64,000 bases of DNA from Magnetospirillum sp. WYHS-4. GTDB taxonomy: Bacteria; Pseudomonadota; Alphaproteobacteria; Rhodospirillales; GLO-3. The position numbers and the translations under genes were made by a program. Under the pieces are notes generated by a model. The model did no database searches and was not told the DNA's origin. It saw only the letters and a list, made by a program, of their open reading frames with translations. Shown one piece after another: positions 26,737 through 34,396 of the stretch (within the stretch, counting starts at the first letter, position 1; every line of letters starts with the position of its first letter). The stretch is from assembly GCA_039908345.1 (NCBI GenBank), contig JAMOBD010000001.1, forward strand, positions 62,001-126,000, read 5' to 3'.

Positions 26737-27621
26737 ATGGAAATGTCCCCGTTCCCGCATCAAGATAGTGACGTCCATCTCAGCCAAAGGGAGTTCTTCG
26801 ACAAACATCCCTTTCCCGGATTGCACCTTCCTGAGGATGTGACACGCGCGCAGTTCATCAACATTCTTGAGAAGAACCACCTCTATCGGTGCATCCGGGG
26901 ACTACTCTTTCCGGGGTGTCGTCTTTTGGATGCCGGATGCGGCACAGGGGAATTCACGGCCTATCTATCCATGGGCACCGACGCCGAGGTCATCGGAATC
27001 GACTACAGCCAGGCAACCATTGCCTGGGCGCGCAACCTCGCCACCAAGGTGCCTGGATTGGGGCGGGTCGATTTCCGGGAAGCCGATGTCTTTGCCCTGT
27101 CGAACGAATACCGGGGGAACTTCGACGTCGTTTTGGCGATGGGATTGTTCCCATCGATTCCCCGTGAACAGGAAGGGCTGCGGAACCTGGTCGACACCCT
27201 GAAGCCGGGCGGCATCGCGATATTCGGCTTTTTCGATCCGGTCGGCCGTGCCTATCTGCGCCTGAAGCGTTGGCTGCTACAGGCTTCGGCAAGGTGCTTT
27301 GCCGACCAGGAGGCCATCGTCCGGAAGGCCATGATGGCCCACGTGAAGGACGAGAATCTGGTGCGATGGCAGATCAACCAGCTGACCGAGGAATTTCTGA
27401 ACTTCCACTCTCCTCGAAGGGCATGGAGCATGATGGCGGAAGCAGGTCTTTCCGTGACCGACTGTTTTCCGTCCTGCCAAGCCCTGGGAGGCATCTATCC
27501 GGAGGCCCTTGAGGTCAAGGAAGCGATGGCGAAGCCGTTTCCGACCCTGGGAGGGCAGATGCGCTGGCTGATGGAAGGTACGGACGGCTATTTCGTGCTG
27601 GCCGGCAGGAAAGGAGGCTGA
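26737..27621 (+). CDS. class I SAM methyltransferase
   Basis: 294 residues from ATG 26737 (TTG 26734 also possible). The SAM loop LLDAGCGTGEFTAYL is near residue 67, then IGIDYSQATI and FDVVLAMGLFPSIP. The N-terminal HPFPG segment and the overall layout match Methyltransf_25-type proteins. It sits inside the DUF5989/SxtJ/carbamoyltransferase group. Target unknown; O-methylation of a glycan or its precursor is likely. Confidence 0.8.
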   Translation: MEMSPFPHQDSDVHLSQREFFDKHPFPGLHLPEDVTRAQFINILEKNHLYRCIRGLLFPGCRLLDAGCGTGEFTAYLSMGTDAEVIGIDYSQATIAWARNLATKVPGLGRVDFREADVFALSNEYRGNFDVVLAMGLFPSIPREQEGLRNLVDTLKPGGIAIFGFFDPVGRAYLRLKRWLLQASARCFADQEAIVRKAMMAHVKDENLVRWQINQLTEEFLNFHSPRRAWSMMAEAGLSVTDCFPSCQALGGIYPEALEVKEAMAKPFPTLGGQMRWLMEGTDGYFVLAGRKGG

Positions 27622-27626
27622 GGGCC

Positions 27627-27920
27627 ATGCTCTCTCCGTTTTTTCGAACCCCGACCCCGACCCTGGGCGCCTTCGCCGCCAAGGTCGCCCTCGCTTGCCT
27701 CGTGGCCATTGAATTCCTTTGGAGAATAATCAGCAAGGGCTTGCTGGGCTTTGGGCACGTTATGTCCTTGATCAACTTCTCGCTTGTATATCTGATAACG
27801 GCACCCTTGTGCCTGTTGATCTATTCGTTGTCGCGACCGCCCGCCTCGGTTACGACGTTCTCAATCGAGCCCGAAACGCCGCCGACGCGGGACGAGCTGT
27901 CTCGGATGTACGGATCATGA
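27627..27920 (+). CDS. SxtJ-like small membrane protein
   Basis: 97 residues with two hydrophobic segments (about 13-32 and 45-68) and a hydrophilic tail. The segment GFGHVMSLINFSLVYLITAP resembles the conserved half of SxtJ proteins, which read FGHVLGWINTR and then a second helix. SxtJ is usually somewhat longer and lies between DUF5989 and carbamoyltransferase genes; here it directly precedes a carbamoyltransferase-like gene, with an ATGA overlap at 27917. The family link is from memory of the consensus and should be checked. Role unknown. Confidence 0.6.
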   Translation: MLSPFFRTPTPTLGAFAAKVALACLVAIEFLWRIISKGLLGFGHVMSLINFSLVYLITAPLCLLIYSLSRPPASVTTFSIEPETPPTRDELSRMYGS

Positions 27921-28741
27921 TCCTGGCCCTGAATGCATACGACCGGCCTTTTCGGGCCCTGCTGGTCCGGGAACCGGGCAAAGATATGATCCTGGTGCGG
28001 GGCAACGACGATTTCCCGGGGGACGGACGGCATGAGTTTCCCTTGAATGAGTTAGTCCAGCTCCTCGCCGACCACGACGTCGCGGGGCGGGATATCAGGA
28101 CCGTGGTGATCACCGGCAAACCTCTTCATGCCTTTATGGCCTTCATCGAATCATCCCTCCTGCCCCCGACCCCTGGGGGCATGGTTGGCTTCGCCAAGGC
28201 AATGCCCCACTACTTCGGCCATGGGCTCCGGTTTTTCAGTAAACTGGGCCAAGCTCTTCATCACCATCCAGAGATCCTCTATACTCCGAGTTCCAGGGCC
28301 GCTGCATTTGGAGCTGGACTGCTTTCCGAACCCGGACCCTACCTGTTTTGGCGCTGGCGGAGCGACGGAGATTGTGGCGTCCTGGTGGATCGGGAGTCCG
28401 GCATGGTTTCCCTAATTGCTCATGGAAACAATGTCTTGCGCCGCTTTAACGATATCTCCTCGCAGGAGGCCTTGGCGAGAGCCGGAGACCGGCCACCGAA
28501 ATGCGTGATCCTGGATCACCACTTGGCGAATTCGGATTGGAGCGACATAGGGATAAGAACGGATAGCGCCACATTGGAATTATTCGGATCTATCTTGTAT
28601 GCTTTCTCAAGCATGCCGGATTCACAAATACCATCCGCCCTTATCAAGGCCTCGTTGGCTGGTTTTCTCGCATCGGCAGCCGATGCCCCCTGGAATCGAT
28701 CCGGCAAGCTGTACCTTCAAACGATCAGCGGGATACAGTGA
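27917..28741 (+). CDS. half-length, degenerate carbamoyltransferase-like protein
   Basis: 274 residues from ATG 27917, chosen because it overlaps the SxtJ-like stop and gives MILALNAYDRP, the normal start of NodU/CmcH carbamoyltransferases. TVVITGKPLHAF, TPGGMVGFAKAMPHYF and EILYTPSSRAAAFGAGL line up with the family's N-terminal Kae1-like domain. In active enzymes the last of these contains HHxxHAAxA; here it reads TPSSRAAAF (123-131), so both metal-site histidines are absent. Family members are about 550-600 residues; the YrdC-like half is missing. The frame is intact and coupled to its neighbours, so it looks retained rather than decayed. It may be a scaffold, or a binding protein, rather than an enzyme. 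Confidence 0.6.
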   Translation: MILALNAYDRPFRALLVREPGKDMILVRGNDDFPGDGRHEFPLNELVQLLADHDVAGRDIRTVVITGKPLHAFMAFIESSLLPPTPGGMVGFAKAMPHYFGHGLRFFSKLGQALHHHPEILYTPSSRAAAFGAGLLSEPGPYLFWRWRSDGDCGVLVDRESGMVSLIAHGNNVLRRFNDISSQEALARAGDRPPKCVILDHHLANSDWSDIGIRTDSATLELFGSILYAFSSMPDSQIPSALIKASLAGFLASAADAPWNRSGKLYLQTISGIQ

Positions 28742-28743
28742 TC

Positions 28744-29928
28744 ATGGAAAACAGCGATGTCGAAAAGAATGTTAAGCCCATGGAAGATGCGGCGCCGCTC
28801 CCGACGAACCTGCGCCGGACCGTACGTTTGGCTTTATTATTCAGCCTAAATGTCTATATCGTGGCCCATATCATACTTTGGTACGGCTTCGACATCCAGC
28901 CCTGGGGCAAGACGGCCATGACCGGCGTTCCCGCGTTGGTTCGGGGCAATATCAATATCGCGGCCGTTATGGTGTTCCTGATCCTGGTGTCCGTGTTTTT
29001 TTTCGGACGGGCGTTCTGCGGATGGGGATGCCACCTGCGGGGTATCATCGAGTTTGCAGACTGGACCATGCGCAAGCTTCAAATGCAGGGCTACATGAAG
29101 CTGCGGCGGCGGAACATCCTGATCAACACCCGTTACGCCTGGCTCATCCGCGGCGGTGCTTTCACGATCCTGCTGATGCCGGTCCTGGTCTATCTAACCA
29201 ACAACCCGTTTTCGATTGCCGTGGACCTGGGGTCACCTCCGCCGTGGACCGACATGCCGGGCGACCGTGGGCAATTGTTTGCTTCACATGCCCCCATCAA
29301 CATGGCGCTGACCTATACCCTGGGCGAAATCGCTTTCCTGATCGCACTGTCCCTGGTGATCATCGCAACGGCCACCTTCGTCTTCACCTATTTCTACGGA
29401 CAGGCGGCGTTTTGTCGAATCCTCTGCCCCTATGCCTTTCTTCTGGCGTTGTTCATGAATTTGAATCCGTTCCAGCGCAAGATCACGCGGACCGGAGACT
29501 GTACCGGATGCCGAAAGTGCGCCACGAATTGTCCCCAAGGAATCGATGTCAGCAGGGAAATCCACCACTACAATGGCAAGGTCCGGAATCGGGAATGCGT
29601 GAAATGCTTCACCTGCGTCGATGTCTGCGACGCCAAGATCCTGAAGGACACGTGGAAGCCCGCCGCGCCGCAAATCGCGCCTCGGAGGGAATACGAAAGG
29701 AAGCCGTGGCACAATGAGTTCCATCATGTGCAGTCCATCGAACCTATCGACCCCGTGCTCGATTTCATATCGATGCTTTTGGCGCTGTTCAGCGGCGTTC
29801 TGGCGTCCCGGTTCGGCGGGTTCTGGTTCTTCGTCGGTTTCATCGTCGGCTTCATGTTGATTCGTCTGCTTCTCCGTTATGGTATTCATTGGGTCAAGAG
29901 CCGGCCCTTGGTTCCATCCTCGAAGTGA
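28744..29928 (+). CDS. CcoG/NapH-like 4Fe-4S membrane protein
   Basis: 394 residues from ATG 28744 (GTG 28738 overlaps the previous stop). Several membrane helices, GRAFCGWGCHLRG near residue 93, FCRILCPYAF, then two ferredoxin clusters: C253/C256/C259/C263 and C285/C288/C291/C295. A further helix pair closes the protein. This is the layout of the NapH, CcoG and RdxA group, which move electrons at the membrane or handle copper. None of their usual partners (nap, cco) is nearby. With five radical SAM enzymes in the locus, a role as a reductant is tempting but unproven. Confidence 0.8.
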   Translation: MENSDVEKNVKPMEDAAPLPTNLRRTVRLALLFSLNVYIVAHIILWYGFDIQPWGKTAMTGVPALVRGNINIAAVMVFLILVSVFFFGRAFCGWGCHLRGIIEFADWTMRKLQMQGYMKLRRRNILINTRYAWLIRGGAFTILLMPVLVYLTNNPFSIAVDLGSPPPWTDMPGDRGQLFASHAPINMALTYTLGEIAFLIALSLVIIATATFVFTYFYGQAAFCRILCPYAFLLALFMNLNPFQRKITRTGDCTGCRKCATNCPQGIDVSREIHHYNGKVRNRECVKCFTCVDVCDAKILKDTWKPAAPQIAPRREYERKPWHNEFHHVQSIEPIDPVLDFISMLLALFSGVLASRFGGFWFFVGFIVGFMLIRLLLRYGIHWVKSRPLVPSSK

Positions 29929-29947
29929 CGCGCAAGGGAGACCATCC

Positions 29948-30187
29948 TTGGAATCCGCCGAAATCTACGAACGTCTGACACCCATCTTCCAGGACGTCTT
30001 CGACCGCGACGACCTGGTTCCCCACGCCGCGCTCAGCGCCGCCGACGTCGAGGAATGGGACAGCCTCAGCCACATCCGCCTGGTGGTCGCCATCGAGCAG
30101 GCCCTGAATATTCGCTTCACCATCGGCGAACTTTCGAGCCTGAAGAATGTCGGCCAGATGGTCGACCTGATCCGAGGCAAGCTGTGA
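29948..30187 (+). CDS. acyl carrier protein (cassette 2)
   Basis: 79 residues from TTG 29948, supported by AAGGGAG a short distance upstream. The phosphopantetheine site is EWDSLSHI with S39, on a small acidic helical protein. It is the first gene of the second cassette (ACP, MaoC, SDR, FkbH) and overlaps MaoC by four bases. It resembles the carrier at 3987 in size and motif but the two are clearly divergent, so the cassettes are not a recent tandem copy. In the Dlt comparison it holds the DltC position, the cytoplasmic thioester donor. Confidence 0.88.
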   Translation: MESAEIYERLTPIFQDVFDRDDLVPHAALSAADVEEWDSLSHIRLVVAIEQALNIRFTIGELSSLKNVGQMVDLIRGKL

Positions 30188-30615
30188 TCGAAGCGGCGGC
30201 CGTCCTGGACGGGTCCGATCTTGCCGAAGGCCGGACCGAGCGTCTCGCCTTCCGCGTCGGCGCCGCCGAGATGGAGGCCTTCGCCGTCCTGTCCGGCGAC
30301 CGCAATCCCCTGCATCTGGACGAGGACTTCGCCCGTGGGCGGGGCTTCGCCGGACGGGTAGTCTACGGCGGCCTGATCCTGGCCCAGGTCTCGCGCCTGC
30401 TAGGCATGCGCCTGCCCGGCCGCGACGGTGTCTGGGTTTCGGTGCGCATGGATTTCCGCGCTCCCCTCTACCTGGACGAGGATGCCTTGCTAGAAGCCGC
30501 CGTCGCCCACGTCTCGGAGGCAGGTCGCCTGGTAAAGATAAGGCTGGCCGTGAAAGCCGGTGACCGCCTGGTCGCCAGCGGCAGCGCCGAATCGGTGATG
30601 GGCCTCCATGGTTGA
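30184..30615 (+). CDS. MaoC-like hydratase (cassette 2)
   Basis: 143 residues from GTG 30184. Single hot-dog domain with the hydratase signature SGDRNPLH and VVYGGLILAQVSRLLG. The family hydrates or dehydrates acyl thioesters. It corresponds to the N-terminal half of the fusion at 4220. Located between carrier protein and SDR genes, with overlaps on both sides, it should work on the carrier-bound acyl group. What it does with a three-carbon glyceryl unit is not obvious; a longer acyl chain is possible. Confidence 0.86.
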   Translation: MIEAAAVLDGSDLAEGRTERLAFRVGAAEMEAFAVLSGDRNPLHLDEDFARGRGFAGRVVYGGLILAQVSRLLGMRLPGRDGVWVSVRMDFRAPLYLDEDALLEAAVAHVSEAGRLVKIRLAVKAGDRLVASGSAESVMGLHG

Positions 30616-31264
30616 GGCGGTCCTGATCGCCGGCGGCAGCGGTGGCATTGGCAGTGCGGTGGCCCGCCGCCTAGCCGCCGCAGGCCTCAAGCCCCTTGTG
30701 GGCTACGGACGGAACCGGGCGGCGGCGGAAGCGCTGGGCTGGGCGATACCCCTCGACATGTCGGACCCCGCCGCTATCGATGCCGCCGTCGAGGAAGCCG
30801 CCAAGGAACCTTTGCTGGGCTTGGTGCTGGCCGCCTCGCCCCCGCCGGTCCTGGCTCCCTTCGGCCAGATCGCGGCCGACGACATGGAGCACCAGTGGCG
30901 GATCAACGTAGTGGGTGCGCAGCGCCTGCTGGCCGGCATCGTAAAACGCTGCTTCCGTCCCCGCAAGAAGGGGATCGCCGTAGCCGTCCTGACCGCTGCC
31001 ATGGGCGACGGCAAGATGGCGGCCATGCCGAACCTGGGGGCCTACGTGATCGCCAAATACGGGCTGCAGGGCGTCATGGCGGCAGCAGCAGCCGAATATC
31101 CCTGGCTGGAGACCCACTTGGTGAGGCCCGGCTTCACCGAAACCGCCATGTTGGACGCCTTCGATCCCCGCTTCCTGGACCTGCTACGTGCTAAAAAGTC
31201 TTTCGCAGCCCCCGAGACGGTGGCGGAAGATATTTGCGCGCCCTTCATGGCGGATATCCCATGA
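30608..31264 (+). CDS. short-chain dehydrogenase/reductase (cassette 2)
   Basis: 218 residues. The cofactor loop is GGSGGIG near residue 9 and the catalytic pair is in AYVIAKYG (YxxxK). The usual catalytic serine appears replaced within VLTAAMGDG, where Thr or Ala takes its place. Most similar in layout to FabG-type ketoacyl reductases, which fits a role on the carrier-bound acyl group. Its ATG is eight bases inside the MaoC gene and its stop overlaps FkbH. Confidence 0.84.
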   Translation: MVEAVLIAGGSGGIGSAVARRLAAAGLKPLVGYGRNRAAAEALGWAIPLDMSDPAAIDAAVEEAAKEPLLGLVLAASPPPVLAPFGQIAADDMEHQWRINVVGAQRLLAGIVKRCFRPRKKGIAVAVLTAAMGDGKMAAMPNLGAYVIAKYGLQGVMAAAAAEYPWLETHLVRPGFTETAMLDAFDPRFLDLLRAKKSFAAPETVAEDICAPFMADIP

Positions 31265-33126
31265 CTTGGTCCAGCGCCGACCTGCCTTGGCTGCCTCGCC
31301 CGCCTGCGGATTACCGCGAGCTTTGCCGTGCCACCCAGAAGACATCCGCCGACAAGGGCACGACCTTGCGCCGCCTGGCCACCGCGGCCCTCGACCTCAA
31401 CCAGCTCACCCGCCTGGCCAAGGCCGCTGGAACGGATATCGACGCCCTGGCGCCCTTGCGGCCCTTCCGCCTGGGGCTGTTGTCCAACGGAACCATGGAC
31501 CTGGTTGTCCCCGCCCTGGTGGCTTCGGCCCTGCGCCACGGGGTGGCGCTGCAAGTAGTCGCCGCACCTTTCGACCAAGCCATGCAATGGGCCCTGGATT
31601 CGTCGTCGCCCTTACACGCGGCCCGGCCCGACGCCGTGCTACTGGCTTTCGACCATCGTGCCTACGGCCTGCGGCCGCAACTGGCAGGAGCCGAGGAGGC
31701 CCTCGCCGCCGCCCTGGCCAAGGTCGCTACCATCCGCGGCGGCTTGCAGGCCGGCAGCGGCGCTCCCCTGATCGTCCAGACCCTGCCGCCGCCGCCGGAA
31801 AGCCTGTTCGGCAGCTACGACCACCGGTTGGGTGGCAGCTTGGCGCGCTTGGCCGAAGCTTTCAATCAGGCGGTCGCCGACAGCGGGGACCTGCTGTTGG
31901 ACGTCGCCGCCATCGCCCGCGCCGTCGGCACCGAGGCCTGGCACGACCCTTTGCAGTGGCACATGGCCAAGCTGCCCTTCGCGCCGCGCTTCGTGCCGCT
32001 TTACGCCGACCACGTGGGGCGCCTGTTGGCGGCCGTGCGCGGCCTTGCCCGCAAGTGCCTGGTGCTCGACCTGGACAATACGCTCTGGGGCGGAGTGATC
32101 GGCGACGATGGCCTGGAAGGCATCGAGATCGGCCAGGGCAGCGCCGTCGGCGAGGCTCACCTGGCCCTGCAGGATGTCGCCCTGGATCTGCACGCGCGCG
32201 GCGTTGTGCTAGCCGTCTGCTCGAAGAACGATGATGAAGTGGCCCGCCGGCCCTTCCTGGAGCATCCCGACATGCTCCTGAAAGCCGACCACATCGCGGT
32301 CTTCCAGGCCAACTGGACCGACAAGCCCACCAACCTGAAGGCCATCGCGGCGGCCTTGAACATCGGCCTCGACGCCCTGGTCTTTGTTGACGACAACCCT
32401 GCCGAACGGGCCGTCGTGCGCCGGGAACTGCTGGAAGTGGCTGTGCCCGAACTGCCGCCCGACCCGGCGCTCTATGCCCGCACCTTGATGGCCGCCGGAT
32501 ATTTCGAGGCAGTGGCCCTTTCCGACGACGACCGCAAGCGCACCGCCCAGTATCGGGACAACGCCCGGCGGGCACAATTGGAAGCGAGCAGCACCGATCT
32601 GACCGGCTACCTGCGTTCGCTGGACATGACCATCCACTTCGCACCCTTCGACGCCCTGGGACGGGCGCGCATCGCCCAACTCATCAACAAGTCCAACCAG
32701 TTCAACCTGACCACCAGGCGCTATACCGAAGCCGAGGTGGCACGCCTGGAAGCCGATCCGTCCTGCTTCACCCTGCAAGTGCGCCTGGCCGACATCTTCG
32801 GCGACAACGGCATGATCGGGGTGGTCGTCTGCCGCCCCGCCGGGGCCGACTGGGAAATCGACACTTGGCTGATGAGTTGCCGGGTGCTGGGGCGCCAAGT
32901 GGAGAACGCGGTCCTGGACGAAATCGTGCGGGCGGCGGCGGAACGGGGCGTGGCGGCGCTGGTGGGACGCTACATCCCCAGCGGGCGCAATGACCTGGTC
33001 AGGGACCATTACGCCAAGCTGGGCTTCGCGGCGGCAGGCGCCGGGGAGCGGGGGGCGACCGTCTGGCGCTTGGCCGTGGCCGATTATGCCCCCTTTGCCC
33101 CGCCCATGCGGACGGCCCGCGGATGA
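31261..33126 (+). CDS. FkbH-family HAD protein (cassette 2)
   Basis: 621 residues from ATG 31261, the family's full length. An N-terminal SGNH-like region is followed by the HAD domain, with LDLDNTLWGGVIGDDGLEG (D270, D272) and VFVDDNPAER (D377, D378). The C-terminal GNAT-like part has LINKSNQFNLT and DTWLMSCRVLGRQVE. FkbH converts 1,3-bisphosphoglycerate to a glyceryl thioester on a carrier protein. Both motifs are intact, so the protein should be active. Its stop overlaps the start of a 35-residue membrane protein, which links acyl supply to the membrane acyltransfer genes. Confidence 0.9.
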   Translation: MTWSSADLPWLPRPPADYRELCRATQKTSADKGTTLRRLATAALDLNQLTRLAKAAGTDIDALAPLRPFRLGLLSNGTMDLVVPALVASALRHGVALQVVAAPFDQAMQWALDSSSPLHAARPDAVLLAFDHRAYGLRPQLAGAEEALAAALAKVATIRGGLQAGSGAPLIVQTLPPPPESLFGSYDHRLGGSLARLAEAFNQAVADSGDLLLDVAAIARAVGTEAWHDPLQWHMAKLPFAPRFVPLYADHVGRLLAAVRGLARKCLVLDLDNTLWGGVIGDDGLEGIEIGQGSAVGEAHLALQDVALDLHARGVVLAVCSKNDDEVARRPFLEHPDMLLKADHIAVFQANWTDKPTNLKAIAAALNIGLDALVFVDDNPAERAVVRRELLEVAVPELPPDPALYARTLMAAGYFEAVALSDDDRKRTAQYRDNARRAQLEASSTDLTGYLRSLDMTIHFAPFDALGRARIAQLINKSNQFNLTTRRYTEAEVARLEADPSCFTLQVRLADIFGDNGMIGVVVCRPAGADWEIDTWLMSCRVLGRQVENAVLDEIVRAAAERGVAALVGRYIPSGRNDLVRDHYAKLGFAAAGAGERGATVWRLAVADYAPFAPPMRTARG

Positions 33127-33230
33127 AGGACGTCGCCTCCCTGGCTTGGCTGGTCGTTAAGGTCCTGGTCTTCCTGGCCCTGTCCCTGCAATCCGTCGAG
33201 GTGATCGTGGTCGCCTACCAGAGATTCTGA
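33123..33230 (+). CDS. DltX-like membrane microprotein with C-terminal YxxF
   Basis: 35 residues: MKDVASLAWLVVKVLVFLAL, then SLQSVEVIVVAYQRF. A short charged N-terminus, one hydrophobic helix, and the ending VAYQRF. The start overlaps FkbH's stop (ATGA) and the stop overlaps the SGNH gene (TGATG), strong evidence that it is translated. In the Dlt system a microprotein of this type bridges the MBOAT and the SGNH protein, and a tyrosine within its C-terminal hexapeptide is acylated outside the membrane. The neighbours here are exactly those two families. The motif was compared from memory, so homology is inferred; function by analogy is stronger. Confidence 0.7.
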   Translation: MKDVASLAWLVVKVLVFLALSLQSVEVIVVAYQRF

Positions 33231-34396
33231 TGCGGACCCTTTCCTTATTAAAGGGCCTGATGGCGATCGCGTTCGTCCTGCTGGGCGTCGAGTTGCTGTT
33301 CCGTCAGGTGATCTTTCCGGATTACAAGGCGTTGCAGCAGGACATGTATGTCAACCATCCCCTCTTCCGTCACTACAACAAACCGAACCTGGCGATAAGG
33401 CGCTACAACCCCTTCAATTGGGATGTCGTCAACTACACCAACCTCTTAGGCATGCGCGGCAAGGAAAAGGACCGCACGGCCGAATTGGCGGGTCTTTGGA
33501 TAGGGGGCGATTCTAATACCTTCGGGGGCTACGTGGCGGACGAGGATGTCTACGTCCATCGCCTTCGGAAGCACGGCTATCTCTCCGCCAACCTGGCATC
33601 GGAAGGCCACAACACCTCCCACCAGGCTGTTGTCGTGCGCTGGCTAGCGGCGGAGGGATACCGCCCCCGGGCGGTTCTAATCGGCCTTTCCATGTACAAC
33701 GGGATGACCGATTTCGAGCCCCACCGGCCCCTTCTGGATGCCCCCCTGCCCAGCAGGACGAAGCCATCGTCCGTGACGGCCTCGGACAAATTGATCGGCG
33801 GCTTCCAGGTCATGTGGCACGAGGTACCTCGCGGTATCAAGTGGGTCCGGGCCCTTCTGATAAGGAATTCCGCAGCCTACGGTTGGTTCAAGGCCGGGAT
33901 CATGAGCGTGTCGGGATTGCGGGACTGGACGCTGCGAGCGGGGTTGCGAGCCGATCTGAAGACCGTCTTCAACCACGACATCGACCTGCTGCGGCCTTAT
34001 TCCCACAATAACCCCGCGGCGGCCTGGGCGGTGTCGACGGCGGATTTCGCCGCTGCATTGCGCGACTGGGTCGACGGCAACCTGAAGGTTCCCTTCGGCA
34101 TCGTTATCTTCCCAGGTTATCACCAGCTTTACCCCGAACATTTTCCGTATTTCCTGGAAAAGGCGGGGCTATCTGGCCAGGATCTCGATCCCCAGCGCCC
34201 GCTCCATGCCCTGGTGGCCGCTTTGCGCGAGCGCAACGTGCCGGTGCTCGACCTGCTGCCTGCCCTCAGGGCTTCGCGCGTCGAGCCCCTGACCTTTCCC
34301 GACGATGGCCATCTGAATCCCCAGGCCCACGCAGTGGTGGCCCAGGCCGTGGCGAACTGGTTGCGCGACGAGATGAAGGTGGTGCCGCAGCCATGA
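33230..34396 (+). CDS. membrane-anchored SGNH acyltransferase-like protein (DltD/AlgJ-like role)
   Basis: 388 residues. A hydrophobic helix near 5-25 anchors a periplasmic SGNH domain: block I GGDSNTFGG with S95, and the final block DDGHLNPQAH with D358 and H361. MBOAT-linked SGNH proteins (DltD, AlgJ/X, PatB) accept an acyl group on the serine and hand it to the polymer. The gene lies between the microprotein and the MBOAT gene with one- and four-base overlaps. It differs from the SGNH proteins at 15198 and 25391. Confidence 0.84.
   Translation: MRTLSLLKGLMAIAFVLLGVELLFRQVIFPDYKALQQDMYVNHPLFRHYNKPNLAIRRYNPFNWDVVNYTNLLGMRGKEKDRTAELAGLWIGGDSNTFGGYVADEDVYVHRLRKHGYLSANLASEGHNTSHQAVVVRWLAAEGYRPRAVLIGLSMYNGMTDFEPHRPLLDAPLPSRTKPSSVTASDKLIGGFQVMWHEVPRGIKWVRALLIRNSAAYGWFKAGIMSVSGLRDWTLRAGLRADLKTVFNHDIDLLRPYSHNNPAAAWAVSTADFAAALRDWVDGNLKVPFGIVIFPGYHQLYPEHFPYFLEKAGLSGQDLDPQRPLHALVAALRERNVPVLDLLPALRASRVEPLTFPDDGHLNPQAHAVVAQAVANWLRDEMKVVPQP

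Noticed and set aside
27719-27916. An upstream ATG at 27719 for the carbamoyltransferase-like gene
   Set aside because: The added 66 residues overlap the SxtJ-like gene in another frame and match nothing in the family, whereas ATG 27917 gives the family's normal N-terminus and an ATGA overlap.
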